Origin: Daldinia sp. FL1419
Lineage: Eukaryota > Ascomycota > Sordariomycetes > Xylariales > Hypoxylaceae
Length of the DNA: 64,000 nucleotides
Direction: 5' to 3'
NCBI GenBank assembly: GCA_025201765.1
Contig: MU623349.1
Coordinates: forward strand, 186,001-250,000
Shown piece by piece: positions 43,918 through 55,542 of this stretch; the first letter of the stretch is position 1; the number at the start of each line of letters is the position of its first letter. The position numbers were made by a program, and so were the translations under genes. Under the pieces are notes generated by a model, which was not told the DNA's origin, did no database searches, and saw only the letters and a program-made list of their open reading frames with translations.

Positions 43918-46650
43918 TCATTCATGATGTTGAAGTTCTTGCCGTGGTCTCGTAATGTTCGGGCCCGTACCGATTCCCGTCAGCGTTCGCACTGCCCAGT
44001 GTAACCAGCTTTCTGTTTCGAGCTGCATCTTCAACTCATCCGCTCTCCTTTCCACTTCGTCTACTTGTATCTCGAACTGTGCGACACCGTCCTCTACATC
44101 CTGGACGCGGGAGACAAGAGCATTAATCTCGTACTCTAGCTTGGCAGCCTGCACTCCAACGTCTCCAAGTGCTTCTGTGATACGTGCCCTTTGGGTTGCG
44201 ATAGTCTCTTGTGAGTCCTCTTTAGTCCTTCTGTATGCCTCAGTGAGCTGGTCGTAGATTGTTTGCAATTCCTCTTGTTGGCGCGCGTAATAATCATCCA
44301 TCTCCATGACTGATCTAACTTTGGAATCGGCCCACGGCTCAATGCCCTGCTTAATATCGACAATGTCCACATACAGGTTTCTGGCGAGTTCCGTTAGGTA
44401 TGCGTGTTTCCCTGGTGCTTCTATGCTATCCAACCCCGCGCCCTGATCAAAGTCGATTACCTCTTCCCATCGGAGGATAGCTTCTTCAACATCACCAAAA
44501 GAAAGTCTCCGCGCCCATCTAGCCTCGTTCAAAGGATGTTGTTCCGGAGGCCGGGAAACCCCGATACTGTGACGCCGATATAAGCTAGGCGAGACGGTGT
44601 TAAGCTGCTGGTCTGTCTCGACGAACGGTCCCTGCAGATCGTTTTCGGCAACAACCGAGTTTGCTACCGATGATTCAACCACTGCCGTTACTTCATTTCG
44701 CACTTCGGTAGCCTGCGAACCACGTTTGAAATCTTCGTTTATTGGCCTTTGCACGTGGCCATTTGATTTCGGTATTGAACGTAGTTCTTTTGAGGGTGCT
44801 TCCTCTATTACGACTACCGAGGCTGGGGCAGACTCAATCTCTCTGTCCCGTTTCATAGCATTCAGATACTCTTCGGGCTTCGTTTTCCAGGTAAACGCCC
44901 TACCAATCTGGGCTGAAGCTGGGCCAGAACTCGGACTTGTCATAAACCCCGTAGAGGAATCGGATAGGACCGATGACCGCGGTCCGGCAATCGTTGATTC
45001 CGACGATTCATCTTTCGACAGCCGACTATTGTGACCACGCAAACCACCTCCACTATACATGGCATCCTTTATACGTCCAAGACCCGAACGAGCATCTCGA
45101 GCGACACTCTTGAGCCCACGGCGGATAGCATCCTTGTCTCCAGGACTGTCTGCTACACTAACCGCAGATCCAGGAGCTGGAGTTGAATAAACAGGAGTGT
45201 CCTCTCGCCGGCGAGTCTCGGTCGTCTCTTCTTCCAAAGGCGTCGTATGTGTCTTCTTTGTTTGACTAGAGGGGTCCTCTTTACCAAATAAGATATTACT
45301 CATATCGGGAATAGGCTTTTCGTGATTGTCACCCGTAGAACGCTTAGGCTTGCCGAACCATAACCACTTCGCTCGCTCTCCAGAGGCTAAGCTAATGAAC
45401 CTATCAAGATCCAAAGTCTCAATATCTCCAATCCCACCTTTGTCGCGCCCGCCAACCATCCCAAGGACGATCTCGCCTCGCTTCCCGCCTATTTCGGTCA
45501 TCGTCGACTTGACTGCTTTCTGTACACCCCAACCCTCACCAGCAGCCGCTTTCGCGGTAACAGTATGAAGTTTGTGCATAGTTTGCCGATCCAGCCGGCG
45601 GGTCCTCTCTAATTTTTGGTATTTCTGAAAGTAAGAGATACCCTTCTCAGTAGCGTCGATATCAAATACGTCTTTTGGCACAGGTGCTCCGAAATAGCTT
45701 AACCTATTTCGGGCGCCCATCAACAAGCCAAGCAATGCGGCAACGGTCGTTGGCCCTAGAATTCCGTCTGTCGGTTCTATATTGTAATATTCGGCTCCAA
45801 ACTCCGTCCACCAATCCCCAATAGCAGTTTCAGTTACGTCGCACAGGAGCCCATCGATATAAACCTGTTCTAACTTTCCAAACAGTAAAAGGGCCACTTG
45901 GCAGATCTTGACCAGTTCAATGACAACATCAGAAAACGGCATCTTCTCAGAGGTCTTATACAACTGGTAGAATTTGGCTTTAGCGGCCCCGGTGGGTTCA
46001 GACAGGGTCATGCCGGATCGGCCAGAGCATCCAAGCCTCTTGAGGTCCTCAATAACCATAAACTCCCTCCGATGCTTCTTAATATCACCATCAGGAACTA
46101 ATATAACGGTTAAAGCGGAAGGAAAGCTACTCAGATTTGTAACCATTAGCTCTCCAAACTCCGTTTCTTTCGGTCGGGCATGGTATTGCTGAATAGCCTT
46201 GAAATAGAGGCGCAACTTTAGCGACCAGGCTTTCTCATCGGCAGGAACCCATAGAACACCGACGACAACGACATGTTTGTCGTCTCCAGTGTACGTAACG
46301 ATGACAAAAGTAGGCGATTGTCGGGAGCAAGCCCACTGTTCAACAAGATACAGTTCGTATCCTCGAATTTCTCGGCTATACTCAGCGACGGTAACACACG
46401 GGTCCCCTTCCAGATACCTGAAAGCTACAGGGTCTGGAATGATGACACGACGACGCTGGGTCTGAGGTGTGGATAATGAAGTCTGCGTAGATGTAATTTG
46501 TCTCGAGTCGGAGGGAGCCGACGTCGCTCGATCTAACTGGTTCGAGACGATATTCCTTTGCGCTGAAGCCTTCATATACGCCGATTCGTCCTCGCGCTGC
46601 CCCCTGTGCTCCCTATGTTCCGGTAAGGATATATGTGGTCGCAACGACAT
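43918..46650 (-). CDS. STB6-like N-terminal domain protein
   Basis: An intronless 910 aa protein from ATG 46650. After a disordered 65 residues comes a conserved block: RRRVIIPDPVAFRYLEGDP, YELYLVEQWACSRQSPTFVI and VVVVGVLWVPADEKAW. This is the N-terminal domain shared by fungal Stb6/Stb2-type proteins, which in yeast were found as Sin3-binding. A middle region (about 250-400) reads IEPTDGILGPTTVAALLGLL, followed by a basic, Ser-rich disordered stretch. The C terminus (about 740-890) is a long coiled coil (ITEALGDVGVQAAKLEYEIN) ending in an amphipathic LHWAVRTLTGIG. The molecular role is unknown; a chromatin/Sin3 link is by family name only. It is divergent from RMD5. Confidence 0.75.
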   Translation of the reverse strand: MSLRPHISLPEHREHRGQREDESAYMKASAQRNIVSNQLDRATSAPSDSRQITSTQTSLSTPQTQRRRVIIPDPVAFRYLEGDPCVTVAEYSREIRGYELYLVEQWACSRQSPTFVIVTYTGDDKHVVVVGVLWVPADEKAWSLKLRLYFKAIQQYHARPKETEFGELMVTNLSSFPSALTVILVPDGDIKKHRREFMVIEDLKRLGCSGRSGMTLSEPTGAAKAKFYQLYKTSEKMPFSDVVIELVKICQVALLLFGKLEQVYIDGLLCDVTETAIGDWWTEFGAEYYNIEPTDGILGPTTVAALLGLLMGARNRLSYFGAPVPKDVFDIDATEKGISYFQKYQKLERTRRLDRQTMHKLHTVTAKAAAGEGWGVQKAVKSTMTEIGGKRGEIVLGMVGGRDKGGIGDIETLDLDRFISLASGERAKWLWFGKPKRSTGDNHEKPIPDMSNILFGKEDPSSQTKKTHTTPLEEETTETRRREDTPVYSTPAPGSAVSVADSPGDKDAIRRGLKSVARDARSGLGRIKDAMYSGGGLRGHNSRLSKDESSESTIAGPRSSVLSDSSTGFMTSPSSGPASAQIGRAFTWKTKPEEYLNAMKRDREIESAPASVVVIEEAPSKELRSIPKSNGHVQRPINEDFKRGSQATEVRNEVTAVVESSVANSVVAENDLQGPFVETDQQLNTVSPSLYRRHSIGVSRPPEQHPLNEARWARRLSFGDVEEAILRWEEVIDFDQGAGLDSIEAPGKHAYLTELARNLYVDIVDIKQGIEPWADSKVRSVMEMDDYYARQQEELQTIYDQLTEAYRRTKEDSQETIATQRARITEALGDVGVQAAKLEYEINALVSRVQDVEDGVAQFEIQVDEVERRADELKMQLETESWLHWAVRTLTGIGTGPNITRPRQELQHHE

Positions 46651-47768
46651 GGTTGCACTCCTAGGCCTCTTGCTCGTACTAATCTAGAGTTCATCATGCG
46701 TTGAGATTCGATAGCAAAAGCATAGTGATAGGTCAGGGATAGATCAAGTTAACGAAGATGACGCAGAAGTACAATGGATTTTGGTATGCAGGATTGCGTA
46801 TCGAGTACGGTAGTAAATGGAAAGCTGAAAGCTGGCATGTGACGAAGGTGGTAACGGAGGTGGTAACGGATGTGGTGTCGAATGTTACTTTGAATTTCTA
46901 AAAGGTAAAGGTAAGGTTTGGGATAGCTGGGGTTACAGGTGGTTTAGAAGGTAGCTAACCCGTGCTGCCCGTACCAATCCTGCCAATCCAGAAAGTTACC
47001 GCTTCGTTGGCCCGTGTGTACCACGGTAAAGTGAAAAGGGAGCTCTCCTGAAAGGGTAAGTCTGCTTAGTCTGGGTCGTCGGTATTGGAGCCAACTAACA
47101 AACGTACCGGCAGGGGAATGCGACCGAGTGGGGTTTAATACACACTTCATACACGCTTCTATGCGTCATTGCTACCCAGCTAGGTAAGTAACGGCAAGTA
47201 ACAAGCAAGTAATATCCCCACATTATTAAAAGGGACGGTCTTTACACAAGTCCGGATACCGGCTAAATCATTTAATTCTAGGCAGATCCAGCTAAGCTTA
47301 TTGACTGTCTGTATGAATAAATTATTATTACCCATTCGGATCCGGGGCTACCGCGCGATGGGCAAGTATGCCCATGGATGTAACTAACCTAACCGCCTAA
47401 TCGGTATCGTAACTGGCGCAAAGCAATGCAGGTCGCCATCATCTGACTTTTTTGACCGTGCAATTCCTTAACCCGCTACTTCAATACGGATATTCCGAAA
47501 AGAAAAACCGAAAAAAAAAACCCCCCATTTCCCCCCTGAGTCTGAACTGTCTTTGTTGTTATAAACAAGACGATCCGAACGTTGAAATCTCTTCGCCAAA
47601 TAATTTAGTACATTTTTGTCATAATGAAAACTACTTAATGGTTCACCGAGACCAAATCACATCGGAAAAGTCGTCTTTGCGCAAAAGCTGAAACCTTCAT
47701 CGCGTAGACACGAGGACAAAGTACAAGTTTATTAATACTTATACTAAGTCTCGTGCTCAATTTTGAAC
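46651..47768. promoter_or_regulatory. Divergent intergenic region, STB6-like / RMD5
   Basis: 1.1 kb between divergent starts. An A-run followed by C-runs (47500-47537) stands out. No gene or named site supported. Confidence 0.35.
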
Positions 47769-49189
47769 ATGGCTTTTTTACAACTACAGAAGGACCTGGA
47801 CAAGCTGACTGGTTCAGCTAAGTTGTCCGATGCAGTCCAAGATGTCGATAAGATTATAGACCTTCTTACCGCTGCGCGGGAGAGAGTCGCATCAGGTAGG
47901 TAAATAAGAAAGATCCTGACGAAATCAGACACGATTTCCCCTCACGACACAGTACTAATTCCAACACGACAGCAAATAATCCTCATACCACCAATGTAAC
48001 CCTCGCCAAACTACAAAATCCCATAAAAGAGCAATTGGACGGATTAAATAGCGATTTAAGACGTGTCTATAAGGCCCAGAATGAGTTCAACAAGTCCCTA
48101 AAGACGGCTTTTTCCAAAGCTCAGGGTACTTTACCCACCGAACACGATCCCATGGAGTCGCGCTCAACTCTTATAAACCGAGCCATCGTCATGCATCTCC
48201 TGCGAGAGGGCCAATTTGGGGTTGCCTCGACGTTTATCGACGAAGCGGCACAGGAACCAGAACCCACACAACGCCACGGGCTCACGCGGGCTCGACAGCT
48301 TGAACTTCAAATATCTCATGCCCGTTTCCATGCCGGCTTCCATCCCGTCATGTCTCCTGAACACCCGCCACCCACCGACGCCATAATAACCAATGCCGAT
48401 ATCCCCTCTGACCTGACGTCATTCCATTCTCAAGCTCTTCAGTCCTCCTTTACCGACATGTATTCCATCCTGTCCGCCCTCAAAGCGCATAATCTACTAC
48501 CTGCTATAAGCTGGGCTAGGGAGAACCATGTAGAACTGGAGGCGCGAGGCTCCAACCTGGAGTTTGAGCTCTGCAAGCTACAGTTCATATGGCTGTTCAA
48601 AGGTCCAGATGTCAATGGGCTGCCCGATACGCTAGAGAATGGGGTCCCAGGCGCACTGAAATATGCTAGAGAGAATTTCGGTCGTTTCCAATCCCGTCAT
48701 CTGCGCGAGATCAAACAGCTCAGTGCCGCGATAGTGTATTCCCAGAACCTGGCAGACTCCCCATACAGTTCTATATTTGACATCTCGGTGGCCTTCGACG
48801 AGGTCTCGGCATCCTTCACGCGAGAATTCTGTTCTCTTCTGGGCTTGTCGGCGGAATCTCCCCTCTACGTCGCAGCCACGGCCGGAGCTCTAGCTTTACC
48901 GCAACTAGTCAAATACAACTCCAAGGCAAAGGCGAGGGGGACCGAATGGACGACGGCTAACGAATTAGCCTTTGAGACACCGTTACCCCGGAGCATGATG
49001 TATCATTCCATCTTCGTATGCCCTGTTAGCAAGGAGCAAACTACGGAGTCAAACCCGCCTGTCATCCTACCTTGCGGCCACGTTCTAGCAAAGGAAAGTT
49101 TGCAGAGGCTGGCCAAAGGTAGTCGATATAAGTGTCCATACTGCCCTAGTGAAGGGGCCGTCAAGGATGCGAAAGAGATTATACTGTGA
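47769..49189 (+). CDS. RMD5: Rmd5/Gid2, RING subunit of the GID/CTLH ubiquitin ligase
   Basis: Exons 47769-47895 and 47973-49189 (intron 77 nt, GTAGGT ... ACGACAG) give 447 aa. Rmd5 with Fyv10 forms the catalytic RING pair of the GID E3 ligase, which degrades gluconeogenic enzymes in yeast. Visible order: N-terminal helix (LDKLTGSAKLSDAVQDVDKI); LisH near residues 106-125 (LINRAIVMHLLREGQF); CTLH/CRA region with MYSILSALKAHNLLPAISWA and LEFELCKLQFIWLF; and a C-terminal RING-like end with CPVSKEQT, LPCGHVLAKESLQRLAKG and YKCPYCP. The RING lacks some canonical zinc ligands, as is known for Rmd5. The 43-residue first exon was found by splice and frame. Confidence 0.9.
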
Positions 49190-50231
49190 GCATATGAGCA
49201 TATTACCAAAAACATATATTAGTTCATTAGGAATTGCATGCGTTGCTTTTGTACTCGTTGGCTGGAAATGGGATTGATTAACCGAACTGGGCGTTTGGCG
49301 GTATGGTTGGACCAAGGGGGGATAATGCTCTCACGAGAAATCTTGGAGGCCGGTGTGCCAAAACTGAACTCGAGCGTGGATACGCCAAAACGTACTTGAC
49401 GTACTTAGGGCTACGATCTTATATCATTATAATTAAGTCTTGGGAGGTATATTTATTTAATCCATTCCCCTTAGCGGAGCCTTAAGCTTCAGCGTAATTG
49501 CACGTCAATTATGGAAATTATGGAAATCGAATGTCTTCGATGGATCTTAGTGCTATCTTGCAATGCCAATTTCAAATAATAATTATTTAACATCATCTTA
49601 CTTTAATTAGAATATCGTATCTAGTTATTTGGTATCAGTGAAATATCTTTTGGCTTTTACATTAAGCAACAATGCTACGACTCCTCAAGGGAACTTGGCG
49701 AGTTGTCGGGGTAGATAGAGATGTAAGGCAAACAATTAAGGGGCAACGGCAGAAACGTCGAAATAAGCGTTAAGCATTAAGCGTTAAGCTAGGGCGAGTA
49801 GAATTTAAAGTATAAATAAATCGAAAAGGGCGGGAAGTTTAAATTAAGAATATCTGTACGATTGATAAGATACCATGCACCTAATAAGCACTGGATCTAT
49901 CATTTCGTACGTGAGCATTATAAAAGGGGAGGAAGAAGGGATGTGGAATTCAACACCTGCAGCGCATTATCTAGCATATCTAAATGCAACACGGGCTTTA
50001 TTTATTAAGAACGACATTCGTGATAAAATCCGACGGCATTTGCCGTTTAATAACCCCAAATACAAAGTGTTGCTCTCCTAGGTTAACCATTTGGATGTTA
50101 TCAAGTTACGGGCACAAAATTACAACTTTCCTTCGTCTATACCCCCATACCGAAATTGTGTACCAAATGTCTTATACCAAACCACCTTGCCCTTTTCCCA
50201 CTCTAACCAATATCGGTTTCTATACTTACCA
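49190..50231. other. Intergenic, increasingly AT-rich
   Basis: 1.0 kb downstream of RMD5 with no supportable gene. A GCGTTAAGCATTAAGCGTTAAGC short repeat lies at 49767-49789. Confidence 0.35.
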
Positions 50232-52832
50232 TAGCGGCAAGGGGGGTGTTGTTAGAACAATTATATTTTCTATAACCATTTTATATAAAAAAGATAAAGG
50301 ATAACAAAGAATAATTTATTAACTTATAACAATTTTATTAACTTATAATGATTTTAATTAATAAGATGATTTTAAATAATAAAATGGTTTTAAAAATTTA
50401 AAAATTTAAAAATTTATTTACCTAATTAATATTCAAACCTAAGCTTTTTCATACTACATATTACATAATTCAGATTTTAAGTTAAGAATTAAGAATTTTT
50501 AAGATTTTACATTTTTACAATTGAACTATTATAATATTATTATAAATTTACAATTTACAAAATTACTAATCTCCAATTATTTTTTTATTATTATATACCA
50601 AAACAAAATACAAAATATTAAAAATTTTAAATAAATTAATCAAATTAAAGATCTTAAAGATATTAATATTACAAATCTTAAAGATATTAAACAAAAATTC
50701 TAATAACTGCCTTACACTTTAACTACCCCATAACAAATCAAAAATTCAAATAAAATAAAAAATACAAAATAATTATATCCTAAAAAAGATATTAAAATAA
50801 TTAAATAAAATAACTAATAAAAATAATTATTTACTAATAATAATACATATTATAAGGTTATATTTAAGAAAAAAACTAAAAGCATATATTATTATATGAA
50901 AGTTTTATGGAAGTAACTTTTAAAGAATTATAATGAGCTTCAACTGATTAAATAAGAAAGATAATTTTTGAGGGCCTATTTATATTCAAAAGAGCTATGG
51001 AGATTTTAAAAAGATTAATTCTGTAAAAGCTAATAAGGCCTTTTAAGATAATTTTGGTTACATAATCATACTACGTTGGTTTAATATTAAAGACCTTAAA
51101 CAAATTAAATAAATTAAAGGATATAAATAACTTGAAAATCTTAAACAAATTAAACAATTAATCAAATTGAAGAGTTTGAAGAAATTGATTAAATTGAATA
51201 AGAACTCTAATAACTCCTACAAGATATGCCCTGCACTTCAACTAACCCATAATAACCAAAGGCTGCATAAACTCAAGGATACAATATAACTATATCCTGA
51301 AGAAGGTATTGAGATGATTAGGTAAAAAAACTGTTAAATATGACTATTCGGAAATAGTAACGCGTACAATAAGGATATAGGCCAAAAAAATATATATTAT
51401 TTATATGAAATTATATAAAAACAACTCTTAATGAACTATATAGAACTTAAACTAATCAAATAAGAAAGCAACTCTTAAAAACCTATTTATATCCAAAAAA
51501 ATATATATAAACCTTATAGGGGTATTTATTAAGGTCCTTTGGAATAGCTTTTATTACGTACTCCTACTACGTATCCATATTACATATTCCTACCACATTA
51601 GTACTTATATTATACTGATTCAATATAATTACTTTACATTTTTTATTTTATTTAAACCTCTAATATATTATAGAATAACTAAAATATAAGGCAAATCTAT
51701 TAAAACTTTTATTTAATATTAAACTGGGGTAATACAATTAAATATATAATAAGAACTACCTTACAAAGACCCTATTAGTTTCTATAAAACCAACCCTTTT
51801 AAAGTCTCCACAAATTTTTTAAAATATAAATAGGCCCTCAAAAATTATTTTCTTATCTAATCAACTCAAATTCATTATAATTCTTCAAAAGATCACTTTC
51901 ATAGAATTTCGTACAAATATATACACTTTTTATCCTCCTATTAAATATAACCTCATAAAAGTGCACTACCATTAACAAACAATTACTTCTATTAATTATT
52001 CTATTTAATCATTTTAATACCTTCTTTAAAATATTAAACAGAAACTCTAATAACTCCTGCAAAATATACCCTACATTTCAATTAATTTATAACAACCAAA
52101 GGTTGTATGAGTTCGAAAATATAAAGTAATTATATTTTAAGGAGAATAATAAAACAATTGGATAAAGGAATAAATATATATAACTACTTACAAATAATAA
52201 CACATTATAAAAAATCTTATTTAAAAGAGGGTAAAAGAATATATATTATCGTACAAAGACTTTATAAAGGAAATTCTTAAAAGACCATAATAAACTTATA
52301 CTAATCAAACAAGAAAAACAACTCTCAAAAGCTTATTTATATCCAAAAAAGCTATAGAAACTTAGATGGTTTGGTTTTAAGGATATACTACATTAGTTCA
52401 AAATATTATTATATAAAGCTCTATAAAAAAACTAATAATTTTATATTTAAAAATTTAATCTAATCAGATAAGAATCAATTCTTAAAAACCTATTTATATC
52501 TAAGAAAAGCTTAAAGAACTTAAAGAGCTTGAAGAGTTTAAAAAATTTGAAAATTTCTAAATAATTTTCATTATATAAGGGTATTTTCATTAAATAAAAG
52601 TAATTTTCGTTAAAATAAATTAAAATTATTATATTATTTATTACCATTTTACCACATAAAATAATTTTAAGAAAATATAATAGAAATTTAAATGAAACAT
52701 TAACACTAAAAATATTTTTCTCCACTTTTATTCAATTTTAACCAATCAAAAGCCTAGGATACCCAAAACCATTCTGTCAAACATAACAGTTTTGAAAATA
52801 TAACGGTTTTAACAATACCCCCCTTGCCGCTA
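50232..52832. mobile_element. AT-rich, RIP-decayed DNA transposon relic with TA-flanked inverted repeats
   Basis: Ends at 50234 and 52830 are inverted repeats: GCGGCAAGGGGGGTGTTGTT on the left, and the reverse complement of the right end reads GCGGCAAGGGGGGTATTGTT; similarity continues to about 40 bp. A TA flanks each end (50232-50233, 52831-52832), consistent with a TA target duplication as in Tc1/mariner-type elements. The 2.6 kb interior is extremely AT-rich with dense stops on all frames, as repeat-induced point mutation leaves behind. Diverged copies of an internal unit recur: CTAATAACT... at about 50700, 51205 and 52042, and a TAATCAAATAAGAAAG-type block at about 50943, 51457, 52301 and 52455, plus an inverted copy at about 51815-51890. 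No transposase can be read. Confidence 0.7.
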
Positions 52833-54331
52833 TAATAGTTATATTAAAAATTCCTAGATAACTAACCTAGGCTCTTACATACTACTAGGATAAGGCGCTT
52901 GCTATTATCCTAACACCTCTTTATTAGCGCCCCCTATACCGTGGCCCTAGTTTAGTTCTCAATGCCACTTCGGCAAGAACGAACAAACTGAAAAGTAATA
53001 AACCTTCCATTACCTTTCTCCGTATACTTGGTTCCAGCTAGCCACGAGGCCAATAAATTATACTTGGGTACCTATATGCACTTCTAGGGACAAGCTAGAA
53101 CCTACCTCCCTCGTTCGAGCATCAGCAACCGCTACTACTTCTATAGCCCTTAGAAATAGCGCATACACCACGGCTGCCGCACCAGCTATTGCGGAGATTC
53201 GTCTGTATCACTGTTATCAACTCCCCGCGGAAAGCATAGCAGCAAGGCTACGCTGCACTACACCCGCCCGCCCACCTAGGTAGCTTCTATCGCGGCTGGG
53301 AAAGCCTTGCATTTCACTTATACGAAACAGGACCGCTTCCTCTACGCCTTCCTCGGGGTTACTTGATTAGCACCAGCGAATTAATTTAGCGTACCTCACA
53401 TAGACGCAGGATCTCCAGCAAGGTAGATTCCAATTTTCAACTACGCTACATGCCTTTCCATGTGCCGGTTTCCCGTAGCCGCACCCGGACGACATAGTTG
53501 GGTCTCCTCGGATATCTAGTGCCTGCCTACCCCGTTTATCTTAATGCTTATGGCGCCGTGATGAGAAGTATTGGAATTTAGGGATGGGGTTGGGATTTTC
53601 GAGAGCTCCATTCGGCTATGCGGCACCTACCCCTAGCTTTGCATGATACTCCATTCTACTACGATAGGGCTGATTATGGGGACAACTTTCCATTGACCCC
53701 TTCCTAGGAAGTAAGCTTTAGTTCTGCATAGTTATATTTGCAAAACCTAGGGTTGCCTAGGCAATATACTGTAAAGACAAAAGTTACCGAGTCTTCGGTT
53801 CGGCGTCACTTAAAGCAGCATCGTCGTATAACGAATCAAATTGCAGAATATCTGCCTTTATTCTGTTAGGCAACTACGTAGGCTATGTGCTTAGAAGTCT
53901 GACCTCAATGTTTCTCATTATCTCTATCGGAAAGAGACCCGCGAACCATGCAACCTGAACCCCCCAGTGAGAAATATCGAACTGGGGATTGGGGGTATTC
54001 CCTGAGCACCTGTCTACTACTAAACACGCCGGTACAGCCGCGACCCTCTTCCCTCCTGGCCGAATGCTATCCAGATTTTCAGCCAAGTCTGACACGACAC
54101 ACTCGGGGAGCGCAGAATATTTGTCCCGTAACTCCGTCAGAGGTCGAAACCTGCATAGTAAAATTCGATCCACTCGAACGCCAGAAACAGACAAACGAAA
54201 CTCGCGAAAAATCATTCCTCGTTTTACGAGAAGAACTACAATACTTTGGATATCTGAAAAAGTGAAAATGCTCGAAATAAAATGTCGTTTAATCGTATCG
54301 CTTTGTACATCTGTATGCTATTTCTCTGCGA
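52833..54331. other. Gene-poor region beside the transposon relic
   Basis: 1.5 kb with no intact gene. Between about 53100 and 53750 several frames have protein-like but broken runs (e.g. RGWESLAFHLYETGPLPLRL on plus), suggesting another older relic; base composition is back to normal. The frames at 53883-54265 overlap on both strands and are not convincing. Confidence 0.35.
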
Positions 54332-55542
54332 CTAGTCGATCGTCATTCTGGTCGCTAGCTGTGGCGCCTTGACGTCATGCATGGAATAGCTGGCTTGTTC
54401 CTTGTCGATCTCCTGTCGAGGAGCGTTGAGGTGCTGCTTCAGACCGGCGCCGAAATTGAACATACAGACCAGAGCGTTGACGATGGTCAAGAGAATTAAT
54501 ACAATCGTAAGAACTGCGAACGTCGTCAATGACTTGCGGACGGGCAAGTAGTACTTGGACTCGTAAGGATCGAAGATTCGCTCGAGCTTGTAGATGAAGT
54601 ATGTAAGACCACCGAGGTAAAGGATTACGACGATGATCATGCCTAACTTCCATTCACGTCGCGTAAATAATGCCGCACAGAGGAGAATAGCGATGGTGAT
54701 AGGGACGGCGGCGGCGGTCAATCCGAATTCGGTAGATGTCTTGCCTCCGACCACGACTAAGAACTGAATAGTGAACCCGACAAAGAAAAAGAAATCGAAT
54801 TTTAGAAGCGCAATGTAGACCTATCAAGCCTTATTAGTTCTATAAAAATGATATATTGGCATATGACAAACCTGGTAATGCAAGAATCGCTTCTTCATCC
54901 TGTAGTCGGCTCCTATGTGCTTCAGGATATCCCAGGCAAATTCCTGGTAAAGCTTCCAGGCGATGAAACTTAGACCAACACTTGCGAGTGCGATAATACA
55001 GGGCATGGCAATAAGCACACCTTGTACTTCTTCCCATACATCGAGATCCTCGAAGGCATTGTAATGCTTTAATCTGCCGATAGCTACTCGGATTTGATCG
55101 ATCTGGAGGGCGCTGTAGATAAGAAGAGCGAGGTTGGCAACACAGAGACCGATAACCTGGATAGTATTTTTCATGCGTAGTGCATCCCAAGCCAATACCA
55201 CATCATACAAGAAACCGAGGATTAGAAGACCTAGGAAAGTCGGGATGGTCCTTATTTGGGCCAAGCCATCTGTCATATTATCGACCGAGCCCCAGTCTTC
55301 GACGGTATTCATGTGCCTAAGACCGGTTTGGAACTGCGCGAATGCATATCTGAAGGGGGAAAATTAATTAGTTTTTGGCATTAGACGAAATATTTGACGG
55401 TACCAACTTACGCTTCAAAGACGATTACGATGACGGCTTGTACAGCCGCGACAAGGAAAAATAAGCGTGGCCATTTCCTAGTGAATATCTCACCAGTAGA
55501 TTTCGCTAGGCTGCTAGCCCGATTACTTTTGTTCGCGGCCAT
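54332..55542 (-). CDS. UPF0658-type Golgi membrane protein
   Basis: Exons on the minus strand: 55542-55412, 55349-54872, 54820-54332; 365 aa from the first available ATG. About eight to nine hydrophobic segments follow a short cytosolic N terminus (FTRKWPRLFFLVAAVQAVIV). Typical blocks are FQTGLRHMNTVEDWGSVDNM, IPTFLGLLILGFLYDVVLAW and LHYQVYIALLKFDFFFFVGF (across intron 2). This matches the fungal UPF0658 Golgi apparatus membrane protein family, function unknown. The 5' end is puzzling: the frame stays open for 93 codons upstream of this ATG (from 55821) and contains a plausible, Gln/Ser/Tyr-rich N-terminal segment, but with no ATG. A near-cognate start (for example TTG at 55743) or an upstream exon is possible. 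Confidence 0.8.

Noticed and set aside
52447..52725. 92-codon frame in the AT-rich island
   Set aside because: Lys/Phe/Ile/Asn/Leu-only composition caused by base bias; not a gene.
53883..54265. Overlapping frames on both strands near the end of the UPF0658 gene
   Set aside because: Neither has a domain or a credible start, and each is a mirror of the other.
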